A stretch of DNA of 64,000 nt from RGVT01 sp037129475 (GTDB lineage Bacteria; Planctomycetota; Planctomycetia; Pirellulales; UBA1268): positions 56,160 to 120,159 of the forward strand of contig JBAXUY010000002.1 of assembly GCA_037129475.1 (NCBI GenBank), written 5' to 3'. Position 1 is the first letter of the stretch, and every line of letters begins with the position of its first letter. The notes below the pieces were generated by a model. That model ran no database searches. It was not told the DNA's origin and saw nothing but the letters and a program-made list of their open reading frames with translations. The translations under genes and the position numbers were made by a program. Below, in pieces: positions 25,589 to 34,500 of this stretch.

Positions 25589-26614
25589 TCAATTGCGGGA
25601 GAATTCCGGCTTCGCGAAGACGAGCTTGCCGGCTGACGTTTGGAGCGTGCTCGTGACGCTCGCGTGCACGAGCCGGCCGATCTGGTCGCGGCCGCCTTCC
25701 ACCACGACCATCGTGCCGTCGTCGAGGTAGCCCACGCCCTGGCCGGGGCCTTCACCGGGCTTCACGAGCCGCACGTCGACCATGTCTCCGGCAACGAACG
25801 TGGGCTTGAGCGAGAGGGCGATGTCGTTGATGTTCAGCGCCTGCACGGAGCGGACGCCTGCGATCTTCACCACGTTCGGATCGTTGGTGATGATCCGCCC
25901 GCCGAGCTGCCGGGCCATCGCCACCACGCGTTGCTCCTCGGAGCTGTCGGCGTCGGTTTCGTCGACCGGTGCGAGCACCTCGATGTCGACCGTCTTGTTT
26001 TCCCGCAGGTGTGCCAGTACGTCGAGGCCGCGGCGGCCCCGCAGCCGCCGCTGCTTGTCGGGCGAATCGGCCGCCTGCTGGAGCTCGTCGACCACGAACG
26101 ACGGCACGACGAACCGGCTTTGAAACAGCCCCGTCTCGGCGAGGTCGGCGACGCGGCCGTCGACGACGGCGCTGGCGTCGAGGATGTTGGGCCGCAGACC
26201 CTTCACGTCGCGGGCGAACTCGACGTAGGGAATCAGGAAGCGGAAGTCGTCGCGGGTCTGGAGGAGCAGGCTTGTGCAGATGTAGCAGAGGATCATGCCG
26301 AGGATGAGCGGGAGCCAGGACGCCACCGGGTTGTCGGAATTCGCGGCCAGAATCGGAGTCAGCGCGAGCACCGCGATGTAGGTGAGAAAGACACCCACGA
26401 GCAGGCCGAAGTAAATGGCCGTGATCACGGTGAGATCCTTGCGCCGCAGCGATGAATCGATGCCGATCACCGTCAGCGGCAGGGCGATCATGCCGAGAAG
26501 AACCGCCCACGGCACCCAGGCGGGCGCCTGACGGATCATGGGGGTGCTGAACATGAGGACGGCGATGCCGACCGAGACCGCCACGAAGATCGCCCGCAGG
26601 ACGACGAGTGCCAT
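25589..26614 (-). CDS. Membrane-anchored PIN-TRAM domain protein (YacL-like)
   Basis: 341 residues. Four N-terminal membrane segments (about 5-23, 33-50, 62-86 and 99-117) are followed by a PIN domain (about 140-262) with acidic residues in NILDASAVVDGRVADL, SFVVDELQQAAD, RGLDVLAHLR and GGRIITNDPNVVKIA. The C-terminal TRAM domain (about 270-330) has GDMVDVRLVKPGEGPGQGVGYLDDGTMVVVEGG. This matches Bacillus YacL and relatives, putative membrane-tethered RNases. It starts 9 bases after the dgt stop and is likely in the same operon. Confidence 0.9.
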   Translation of the reverse strand: MALVVLRAIFVAVSVGIAVLMFSTPMIRQAPAWVPWAVLLGMIALPLTVIGIDSSLRRKDLTVITAIYFGLLVGVFLTYIAVLALTPILAANSDNPVASWLPLILGMILCYICTSLLLQTRDDFRFLIPYVEFARDVKGLRPNILDASAVVDGRVADLAETGLFQSRFVVPSFVVDELQQAADSPDKQRRLRGRRGLDVLAHLRENKTVDIEVLAPVDETDADSSEEQRVVAMARQLGGRIITNDPNVVKIAGVRSVQALNINDIALSLKPTFVAGDMVDVRLVKPGEGPGQGVGYLDDGTMVVVEGGRDQIGRLVHASVTSTLQTSAGKLVFAKPEFSRN

Positions 26615-26623
26615 GCCGAAAGT

Positions 26624-27772
26624 CTAGCAGAGGCGCCGGGCATGGTCTTGTTCGAGATATCTGTCAGTCATGCCGGCCAGGTAGTCGGCCGTGCTGCGTG
26701 GCACGCCCCACTCGGCGGCCCGGGCGCGAAACCTGGCGGGCAACTCGTCGGGATGGGTGACGTACCAGTCGAAGAGTTGTGAAAGTTTTTCCTGGGCGGC
26801 GGCCCGCACGGTCATCACGTGGTCGCTGCGGTAGACCCGTTGGAAGAGAAAGATTTCGAGCTGCTTCTTGCCGGCGGCCACGGCCGGGCTGTGAGACACC
26901 ACCCGCACGCCACGGCCACCGTCGAGGCCATCGAACACAGCCCGCACGCGGGCCACCGAGTCGATACCCAGGCGGTCGATCGTGGCTCGGCTCTCGGCCA
27001 CGAGATCGGCCACTTGCAGATCGACGAGCTCGTGGAGCATCGCCCGGCGGAGTGTCGCTTCGTCGAGCGATCCTGCCTGATCGCGGGCCCGGGAGGCGGC
27101 TTCGGCGATGAGCGGCAGTTCGAGCAGCTCGTCGAGCCTGACGAGTCCCAGTTCGATGGCGTCGTCGGCATCGTGGGTGTCGTAGGCGATCGAGTCGGCC
27201 GCATCGACGGCCTGCGTTTCGAGAAGGGGCGCCGGGGCCTTGCCGTCGCGCTTCCGCGTGGCCTGGGCGTCGAGCACCTCGCGCGAAAGATTGAGCCCCG
27301 GATACCGCGCGTAACGGATCTCGAGCAACTCCATGATCCGCAGGGCCTGGGCGTTGTGATTGAAGCCGCCCTCGTTCCGGAGCAATTCGGCGAGCGTGTC
27401 TTCGCCGGCGTGGCCGAGCGGCGGATGGCCGATGTCGTGGCCGAGGGCGAGCGTCTCGACGAGGTCTTCGTTGAGCGCGAGCGCCCGGGCGAGCGTGCGG
27501 GCGATGCTCGTCACTTCGAGCGTGTGGGTGAGCCGGCTGCGGTGGTAGTCGCCTTGATTGCCTGTGAACACCTGCGTCTTGTGGGCGAGTCGGCGAAACG
27601 CGGCCGAGTGCACGATCCGATCGCGGTCGCGCTGATACGGGCTGCGAAACGGATGAACCGGCTCGGCGTGCACGCGGCCAGCCGAATCGGCAGAGTGCAT
27701 CGCCCAGGGCCCGAGCAGGTGCGCCTCGCGGCGCTTCCAGCTCGTGAGATCCGCCCAGTCGATCGGCGTCAT
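26624..27772 (-). CDS. dgt: dGTPase (HD-domain deoxynucleotide triphosphohydrolase)
   Basis: 382 residues, the size of the shorter dGTPase-like class. It cleaves dNTPs to deoxynucleoside and triphosphate. Motifs: DRDRIVHSAAFRRLAHKTQVF, RLTHTLEVTSIARTLARAL, LALGHDIGHPPLGHAGE (HD pair), GFNHNAQALRI, and VDAADSIAYDTHDADDAIE. The C-terminal helical part includes REHVMTVRA-like YRSDHVMTVRAAAQEKL. The ATG at 27772 overlaps the HIT gene stop (ATGA). Confidence 0.93.
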   Translation of the reverse strand: MTPIDWADLTSWKRREAHLLGPWAMHSADSAGRVHAEPVHPFRSPYQRDRDRIVHSAAFRRLAHKTQVFTGNQGDYHRSRLTHTLEVTSIARTLARALALNEDLVETLALGHDIGHPPLGHAGEDTLAELLRNEGGFNHNAQALRIMELLEIRYARYPGLNLSREVLDAQATRKRDGKAPAPLLETQAVDAADSIAYDTHDADDAIELGLVRLDELLELPLIAEAASRARDQAGSLDEATLRRAMLHELVDLQVADLVAESRATIDRLGIDSVARVRAVFDGLDGGRGVRVVSHSPAVAAGKKQLEIFLFQRVYRSDHVMTVRAAAQEKLSQLFDWYVTHPDELPARFRARAAEWGVPRSTADYLAGMTDRYLEQDHARRLC

Positions 27773-28320
27773 CGCGGTGCCTCCGCAGCGGCGGCGACGA
27801 GTTGCTCCCAGAGGCTGTCGAGCGCCTGCGGCAGCACGCGCACGCCCGCGGTGGTCGGCATGAAGTTCACGTCGCCGGGCCAGCGGGGCACGATGTGCCA
27901 GTGGAGATGCCCGGGAAGGCCGGCCCCCGCCACGCTGCCGAGGTTGAGCCCGAGGTTGAATCCCTGGGCCTGCATCGAGCGTTCGATGACGCCGCACCAG
28001 CGCACGAGCCCATGCTGCAGGTCGAGCAGTTCGTCGGCGGAGAGGGCCTCGAGCGTGGCCCGGTGGTCGAGCGGGGCGACGAGCAGGTGGCCGTTGGAGT
28101 AGGGAAAGCGGTTGACCACCACGACGCTCCTCGGCGTCGTGCCGACGACACCGAGCGCCCGGTGATCGGTCGGTGCCGCCGCCGCCGCCCGGCAGAGAAA
28201 ACAGTCGCGATCGGCCCCCGCACGCCAGGCTGCCGGCTCCACCGGTTCCGGCGGCGTGCCCTTCTCGTGCCCCTGCACGTATCCCAGCCGCCACGGTGCC
28301 CAGAGGGTTTCGAAGGACAT
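27769..28320 (-). CDS. HIT-family nucleotide hydrolase or transferase
   Basis: 183 residues. The histidine triad is HLHWH (His138, His140, His142) inside GLPGHLHWHIVPRW. A CFLC pair (Cys40, Cys43) and FPYSNGHLLVAPLDHRATL are typical of the Ap4A phosphorylase-like branch of HIT proteins in bacteria with a zinc site. The product probably acts on dinucleoside polyphosphates or adenylylated compounds. It is first in the likely operon HIT-dgt-PIN/TRAM(-sulfatase). Confidence 0.9.
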   Translation of the reverse strand: MSFETLWAPWRLGYVQGHEKGTPPEPVEPAAWRAGADRDCFLCRAAAAAPTDHRALGVVGTTPRSVVVVNRFPYSNGHLLVAPLDHRATLEALSADELLDLQHGLVRWCGVIERSMQAQGFNLGLNLGSVAGAGLPGHLHWHIVPRWPGDVNFMPTTAGVRVLPQALDSLWEQLVAAAAEAPR

Positions 28321-28340
28321 GGGGATGATGGTACCGGCAC

Positions 28341-28416
28341 GTAGGGACAGGGCTCCAGCCCTGTCCACCGACCACGTAGGGACGGAGCTCCAGTTGGCCT
28401 GGAGGCCTGTCGCGAC
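28341..28416. repeat. Family A element, copy 3 (rearranged)
   Basis: One and a half units: GTAGGGACAGGGCTCCAGCC with a matching CTGTCC arm, then a second GTAGGGACGGAGCTCCAGTT fused directly to GGCCTGGAGGCCTGTCGCGAC. It fills the divergent gap between the HIT gene and scpA. Internal deletion between units is evident from the missing arms. Confidence 0.8.
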
Positions 28417-28462
28417 GGGCTTCGGCATTGACACGCCGACGCCGCGGGCGGCAAATGGCCCC

Positions 28463-29233
28463 ATGGAATTCAAGGTTGCCACCGACGTCTTCTCCGGGCC
28501 GATGGACCTGCTGCTCTACCTCGTGAAGAAGCACGAAGTCGACGTCACGCAGGTGCCGATCGCCCGGATCGCCGAGGAGTTCGTGGCCTACCTCGACGTG
28601 CTCGAGGATCTGGCGATCGACCAGGTGGGTGAGTTCGTGGAATTCGCGAGCGTGCTCCTCGAGATCAAGGCCCGGGCGCTCGTGCCGCGGCCCGAAGAGC
28701 AGCCGGAGGAGACGGTGGAGCCGGCTCGCGAAGACCTCGTGCGCCGGCTCCTCGAATACAAGCAATACCGCGACGCCGCCGTGATGCTCGAAGATCGGGC
28801 CCGGCAGTGGGAATTGCGGTTTCCGCGCCTGGCGACCGACGAGCCCACCCGGCGCTCGAACCCTGTGGAGGTGACGATCGGCGACGTGCAGGTGTGGGAT
28901 CTCGTGGGGGCGATGGCCCGCGTGCTCCGCAAGCGCGAGAAAAGGAAGCCCCGCCAGATCGTCCAGGACGACACCCCGATCGAAGTGCACATCGAACGGG
29001 TCGACGCCCTCGTGCACGAGCGAGGAAGGGTCGCTTTCTCGGAGTTGCTCGATGCCGATATGCCGCGGAGCCGGCTGATGGGTATCTTTCTGGCGGTGCT
29101 CGAGCTCACGCGCCGGGGCCGGCTCTCGACGCGACAGGACAAACTGTTCGACGAGATCTGGCTCGAGCCGCGGGCGGCCGCACCCGTGCACGCTGCCGCC
29201 GCGCCGGCGAACCCGTCCCCAGAGCCCTCATGA
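28463..29233 (+). CDS. scpA: Segregation and condensation protein A
   Basis: 256 residues, the kleisin of the bacterial SMC-ScpAB complex. Features: the N-terminal FSGPMDLLLYLVKKHEVDVTQVPIARIAEEF, then VGEFVEFASVLLEIKARALVP, and a C-terminal winged-helix part with RVAFSELLDADMPRSRLMGIFLAVLELTRRGRL. The start has no strong Shine-Dalgarno but matches the family N-terminus. The stop overlaps the next ATG (ATGA). scpB is not in the window. Confidence 0.93.
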   Translation: MEFKVATDVFSGPMDLLLYLVKKHEVDVTQVPIARIAEEFVAYLDVLEDLAIDQVGEFVEFASVLLEIKARALVPRPEEQPEETVEPAREDLVRRLLEYKQYRDAAVMLEDRARQWELRFPRLATDEPTRRSNPVEVTIGDVQVWDLVGAMARVLRKREKRKPRQIVQDDTPIEVHIERVDALVHERGRVAFSELLDADMPRSRLMGIFLAVLELTRRGRLSTRQDKLFDEIWLEPRAAAPVHAAAAPANPSPEPS

Positions 29234-30069
29234 TCGACAACGCCCCGCTCCGCTCGCTCGTCCACAAGGGGCTCACGATCGAGGGCTACTCCCGCGCGGC
29301 GGTGCAGAGCTACTGGCGGATCCCTGAATTGAAATTGGGGTTCGACCTGGGCGCGCAGCCGTGGAGCTTCATGGCCACGAGCACGTGGTTTCTCACCCAC
29401 ACGCACCTCGATCACATCGCGGCCCTGCCCGTGTACGTGGCCCGGCGGCGAATGATGAAGATGGAGCCGCCCACGATCTACATGCCGGAGAGCGCGATCG
29501 AGCCGATCGAGAAGCTCTTGAAGGCGGTGAGCCGGCTCGACCGCGGCCGCCTCCCCTGCACGCTCCTGCCCGCCCGGCCGGGCGACGAGATCGAGCTCTC
29601 GCGGGAGCACGTGGTGACGGTGTCGGGCACCTGCCACACGCTGCCGAGCGTGGGATTCGTGGTGTGGGAGCGGCGGCGGAAGCTCAAGCACGAGTTTCAG
29701 GGGCTGCCCGGCGACAAGATCCGTGATCTCCGGCTCTCGGGGGTCGACGTGACGCACGAGGTGCGCACGCCGCTCGTGGCCTATCTCGGCGACAGCTCCC
29801 CGGAGGGGCTCGACCGCTGTCCGGCGATGTTCGAGGCCATGGTATTGATCACGGAGCTCACCTTCGTGGCCCACGCCCACCGCAAGGAGAAGATCCACAA
29901 GTTCGGCCACATGCACCTCGACGACCTGCTCGCCCGCCGCGAGCGGTTTCACAACGAGGTGATCATCGCCACGCACTTCTCCACGCGCTACACCGACGAC
30001 CGCATCCGCCGGATCCTCGCCAAGAAGCTCCCCGACATGCTCGACGGCCGCCTGCACGTTTGGCTCTAG
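29230..30069 (+). CDS. Metallo-beta-lactamase-fold hydrolase, RNase Z-like
   Basis: 279 residues. The zinc motif is THTHLDH (His57, His59, Asp61, His62), with further ligands likely in GTCHTLPSVGF, AYLGDSSPEG and IIATHFSTRYTD. The arrangement, with an HRKEKIHKFGHMHLDDLL segment, resembles the short tRNase Z group, though tRNA processing is not proven. It is coupled to scpA by an ATGA overlap. Confidence 0.82.
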   Translation: MIDNAPLRSLVHKGLTIEGYSRAAVQSYWRIPELKLGFDLGAQPWSFMATSTWFLTHTHLDHIAALPVYVARRRMMKMEPPTIYMPESAIEPIEKLLKAVSRLDRGRLPCTLLPARPGDEIELSREHVVTVSGTCHTLPSVGFVVWERRRKLKHEFQGLPGDKIRDLRLSGVDVTHEVRTPLVAYLGDSSPEGLDRCPAMFEAMVLITELTFVAHAHRKEKIHKFGHMHLDDLLARRERFHNEVIIATHFSTRYTDDRIRRILAKKLPDMLDGRLHVWL

Positions 30070-30109
30070 AACGGGCTTCAGCGTGGCTTGGCCTCGACGC
30101 GCCCAGTCC

Positions 30110-30252
30110 GGCTCGGGGCTACCCATGCTCCATCGCCGGACGTTCGCCGCGGCCCTCCCGGCCTCGGCTCACTCGACTTCGACTGCGCTTCGGCATCCTG
30201 CCTGCGCTTGTCTGCATACGCCGGCGATTGGAGCACGGATAGCCCCGAGCCT
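30110..30252. repeat. Family B long inverted repeat before hemW
   Basis: The left arm (30110-30139) and right arm (30221-30252) are near-perfect inverted copies, beginning GGCTCGGGGCTA and ending TAGCCCCGAGCC. The left half resembles 59749-59812. It would fold into a long hairpin and occupies most of the gap between the RNase Z-like gene and hemW. Confidence 0.75.
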
Positions 30253-30262
30253 CCCCTCTTCG

Positions 30263-30297
30263 TAGCGACAGAGCTCCAGTTCTGTCGGTCTGTCACA
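30263..30297. repeat. Family A half element, copy 4
   Basis: GTAGCGACAGAGCTCCAGTT with its CTGTCGGT arm, i.e. only the first of the two palindromes. It ends 8 bases before the hemW start codon, so it would form part of that leader. Confidence 0.75.
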
Positions 30298-30305
30298 ATG
30301 CACGC

Positions 30306-31460
30306 ATGAACGCTCCCCGCCATGCCTACGTGCACGTCCCGTTCTGTCGCCACCGGTGCGGCTATTGCGATTTCACGCTCGTGGCGGGGCGAGACGATCT
30401 GATCGAGCGGTATTTCGCGGCGCTCGCGATCGAAATCGAGCGAATCTCGAATGTGCCCGACGCGACGTCTGCTTCGGCGTGTCTGGAGCTAGACACGCTC
30501 TATCTTGGCGGCGGCACGCCTTCGCATCTCGGGCCCGACGGTCTACGGAAGCTCTTTGCATTGCTGCGCGAGCGGCTCGTGCCTGCCGCAGGGGCGGAGG
30601 TGACCGTGGAGGCGAATCCACTCGATGTGACCGGCGACTTCGTAACCGCCTGTCGCGATCTCGGCGTTACGCGCGTGAGTCTCGGGGGGCAGTCGCTCGA
30701 TGCCGCCACGCTCCGGGCGCTCGACCGCGATCATGCGCCCGCCGACGTGCAGGGGGCCGTGAGCCGGCTGATCGACGCCGGCCTCGTCGTGAGCCTCGAC
30801 CTGATGACGGCCGCGCCGGGGCAGACGCTCGCCGGGGCGGAAGGCGATCTGGCTGCCGCGGCTGCGCTCGACGTACAGCATGTGTCGGTCTACTGCCTCA
30901 CGTGGGAGCAGGGGACGGCGTTCGAGTCGGCGCGGCGGCGGGGTGACCTCGTGCCGGCAGAGGAGTCGCTCGAGCGGGCAATGTTCGAGACGGCGATCGA
31001 TCGGCTCGAGGCCGCCGGCTTCGAGCACTACGAGGTGAGCAACTTCGCCCGTTCGGGCTTCCGCTGCCGGCACAACGAGGCCTACTGGGACTGCCGGCCG
31101 TGGGAGGCGTTTGGCCCGGGAGCGGCCCGCTTCGACGGCCGGACGCGGATCACGAACCATCGCAGCACGACGACCTGGATCGCGAAGACGCTCGCGGGGG
31201 AGGATGCGACGGGCGAGATCGACGCGATGACCGCCGAACAGGCGGCCCGGGAGCGGATCGTGGTGGGGTTGCGCCGCCGCGATGGCATCGACCGCGAGGC
31301 CTTTCACGCGGTGAGCGGGTTCGACCTCGACGTGCTGGCCGGACCGGCGATCGCCCGCTGGGTGGAGCGAGGGCTGGCGACCGACGATGGCGCGCGCGTG
31401 CGGCTCACGCGGGCGGGGCTGCTCGTGTCCGACGCGCTGTGGGCCGACGTGCTCACGTAG
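30306..31460 (+). CDS. hemW: HemW-like radical SAM heme chaperone
   Basis: 384 residues. The radical SAM cluster motif is CRHRCGYCDF (Cys14, Cys18, Cys21); Phe rather than a fourth Cys marks HemW rather than true coproporphyrinogen dehydrogenase HemN. Further motifs are TLYLGGGTPSHL, VTVEANPLDV, GVTRVSLGGQSLD, SLDLMTAAPGQTL and HYEVSNFARSGFRCRHNEAYW. The C-terminal winged-helix part ends RVRLTRAGLLVSDALWADVLT. The TAG stop (31458-31460) comes from a family A element. Bases 31346-31460 recur near 43.3 kb. Confidence 0.93.
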   Translation: MNAPRHAYVHVPFCRHRCGYCDFTLVAGRDDLIERYFAALAIEIERISNVPDATSASACLELDTLYLGGGTPSHLGPDGLRKLFALLRERLVPAAGAEVTVEANPLDVTGDFVTACRDLGVTRVSLGGQSLDAATLRALDRDHAPADVQGAVSRLIDAGLVVSLDLMTAAPGQTLAGAEGDLAAAAALDVQHVSVYCLTWEQGTAFESARRRGDLVPAEESLERAMFETAIDRLEAAGFEHYEVSNFARSGFRCRHNEAYWDCRPWEAFGPGAARFDGRTRITNHRSTTTWIAKTLAGEDATGEIDAMTAEQAARERIVVGLRRRDGIDREAFHAVSGFDLDVLAGPAIARWVERGLATDDGARVRLTRAGLLVSDALWADVLT

Positions 31461-31510
31461 GGACGGAGCTCCAGCTCTGTCCTCCGACAGGCCTGGAGGC
31501 CCGTCGCTGC
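31346..31510. repeat. Direct repeat, left copy (hemW 3' end plus element)
   Basis: Matches 43242-43407 in the same orientation, about 11,896 bases away. The stretch 31393-31482 is identical to 43289-43378 over 90 bases. The two copies bracket the giant surface-protein gene. Confidence 0.9.
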
Positions 31511-34500
31511 GCCCGGCGTCGCCGGGCCGCCCACGCCGCACAGGCTGCTCCGATTCCGACGAGCACGATCGTGGCCGGCTCGGGCACCACGATGATGTCG
31601 AGCGACGTGCCGCTTGCACCCACGCGCACGTAGACGTCCTTGCTTGGCAGAGCGGTGCCGCTCCAGCCGCCGGTGCCGTTCGTACCGCTGAGATTGATCG
31701 TGAACAGGCTCGTCAGGTTCATGCCCGCCGTGGCCGAGCCGAAGCCACCGGGCAGCACGAGGCTCGACAGGCTGTCGAAGCGAACGATCGGGAACACATA
31801 CTGAGTGTTCGCGACGAAGTTCTGCGGCGCACCGTTCACGTCCGGTCCCGTCGAGGAGAGCGTCCAGAGGTTGAGGTTGAACGTGGACGAGTTCGACAGC
31901 CCTGACAGGTCGAGCGTGCCGCCCGTGCCGACCTGGATCAGGTCCCAGCCATTCACGTTGCCGGCGGTGCCCGAGACATCGAACAACTGCCAGTTGTAAT
32001 TGCCGCCGGCCGCAAACACGGCGCCCGCACTCGTGATCGTGCCGGGCGAGTTGCCCGGCGTGATCGTGCCGCCGCTGCCCACCGTGATCGTGCCCACCGT
32101 GCCGCTGCCGGCGAGGATCGCCCCCGCGTTGATGTCGACCGCCGAGGCGAGGCTCGCGCCGGACTGCACGAACACCGTACCGGCATTGATGTCGAGCGGC
32201 CCGGTGAACGTGCTCGCTCCGGTGAACCTCACGAGGCCCGCACCGTTCTTGGCGAGCGTCCGCCCCGAGCCGGTCTCGCCGAGCGACGCGATCGTGACGT
32301 TGGTCACGGCGTTGATCGCCGAGTTGGCGGTGAGCGTGCCCGAGCCGGTGAAGGTAAAGGCGCCGTTCTCGGTCTCGTTGCCGATCGCCACACTGCCACC
32401 GAGCGACCAGGGGGTCGAGATGGTGCGTGCATCGGTGCCCGTGCTCGACAGCGTGCCGCCGTTGAGGGCGGCGGCCAAGCCGAGGGCGGCGTCGGCGCCG
32501 ATCCGGATTCGGCCCGCGGAGAGCGTCGTCCCGGCCTGCGAGTTGGGAGTCGTGAGCGTGAGCGTCGCGGCCCCCGCCTTGGTGAGCGTGTAGCCGCTCA
32601 CGGCGTTCATCGAGACGTCACTGTCGAGCGTGACCGTGCTCGCGGCGAGCAGCTGGACGCCGTTGGAGAACGAGAGCAGGCCCGAGTCGGTCGTGTCGCC
32701 GAGCGTCGTGCTGCCGTTCAGGGCGACGAGATTCGCGAGGTCGCGGGGCGCGGTGCCGGTGCTCGAGAGCCGGCCGCCGGCGAGCGTGACGGTGCCGGCC
32801 GTGCCGAGCGCGTTGTCGGCGCCCAGCCGCAGCCGGCCCTCGGTGAGCGTCGTGCCGCCGGAGTAGCTGCTCGCGGCGGTGAGCGTGAGCGTGCCCGCGC
32901 CCGCCTTCGTGAGCGAGTACGTGCTGCCGGCGGCCTGGGTGATCTGGCCCATCTGTACCTCGCTCAGGAGCGCGAGGGTGCTGCTTGAGAGCAGCGTCGA
33001 GGTGCCGGTGAACGCGAGCGGGCCGTTGTCGACCGTGTCGCCGAGCGTCGAGCTCCCGTTGAGCGTCATGGCGTTGGCGATCGTGCGGGTGGCCGAGCCG
33101 GTGCCGGAGAGCGTGCCGCCGGCGAGCGACACGGTGCCGGTGCTCAAGGCGCCGTCGTTGCCCGCCCGTACGCGGCCCGCGGCGAGGATCGTGTTGCCGT
33201 GGGTGTTGGAGCCCGTCAGCGTGAGCGTGCCCGTGCCCGACTTCGTGAACGCCTGGCTCGTGCCGGCGAGCTTGGCCATCGTCACGTCGCTCACGAAGCT
33301 CACCGTCGAGGTCGTGGTGAGCGTCGTCGTGCCGGTGAACGCGAGGGGCGCGATGTCGGTGGCGTCCCCGAACGTGGCCAGGCCCGTGAGCGACACGGCG
33401 TTGCCGATCGTGCGGGCCGCGGAGCCCGTGCCAGACAGGATGCCGCCGGTGGTGAGCGTGAGCGTGCCGGTGGCGCCGAGGGCGTAGTCGTCGCCGAGCT
33501 GGAGCCGGCCCGCGTTCACGGTCGTGTTGCCGTAGGCGTTGGAGCCGGTGAGCGTGAGCGAGCCGGTGCCGCTCTTCGTGAGGGCGAACGTGCTGCCCGA
33601 GGTCTGGGTGAGCGAACCGATCGTCACGTTGCTCAGGGCGCCGATCGTGGAGCTGGCGACGAGCCGGAGCTGGTTGAGCGTCAGGTCGCCCGTGTCGGCG
33701 GCGTCGCCGAGCGTCACCGAGCCGGTGAGCGTGACCTGGTTGGCGATCGTCCGGGCGGCGGCGCCGTCGCTCGACAGGGCCCCGGTGGTGAGCGCGACCG
33801 TGCCAGACGAGCCGAAGGCGGCGTCGCTGGCGACGCGGATCCGGCCGGCGGTGAGCGTGGTGTTGCCGTAGTCGCCGGTGCCGGTGAGCGTGAGCGCGGC
33901 CGTGCCGGCCTTCGTCAGGTTGAAGCCCTGCCCCGCGATCGGGCCCATCGTCACGCTGCTGGCGATGCCCACCGTGGAGCTGGCGAGCAGGGTCGTCGTG
34001 CCGGTGAGGGCGAGCGTGCCGGAGTCGGTCGTATTCCCGAGCGTCACGCTGCCGCTTTGGATCGTGATCGCATTGGCGATCGAGCGGGCGACCGTGCCGG
34101 TGCCGGAGAGCGTGGTGCCGGCGGCGAGCGAGAGCGTGCCGGAGCCGAGGGCCGTGTCGCTGCCGAGCCGGAGAATGCCCGTGCTCAAGATCGTGTTTCC
34201 GTAGTTGCCGGAGCCGATGAGCGTGAGCGTGGCTGAACCGCTCTTCGTGAGGTCGAATCCGGCAGACGTGCCCGTGACGTTCGCGAGCGTGACGCCGCTC
34301 AACACCGTGAGCGTCCGGCTGCCGGTGAGCGTGGACGTGCCGGCGAACGTGAGGGCCGCCGTGTCGGTGGCCGCACCGAGTGTCACGTTGCCGTCGAACA
34401 CGACCGGCCGGGAGATCGTGCGGGCGGTCGTGCCGGTGCCCGTCACCGTGACGCCCCCCGCGAACGTCGCCGTGCCGGTCGTGCCGAGCGCGTTGTCGTT

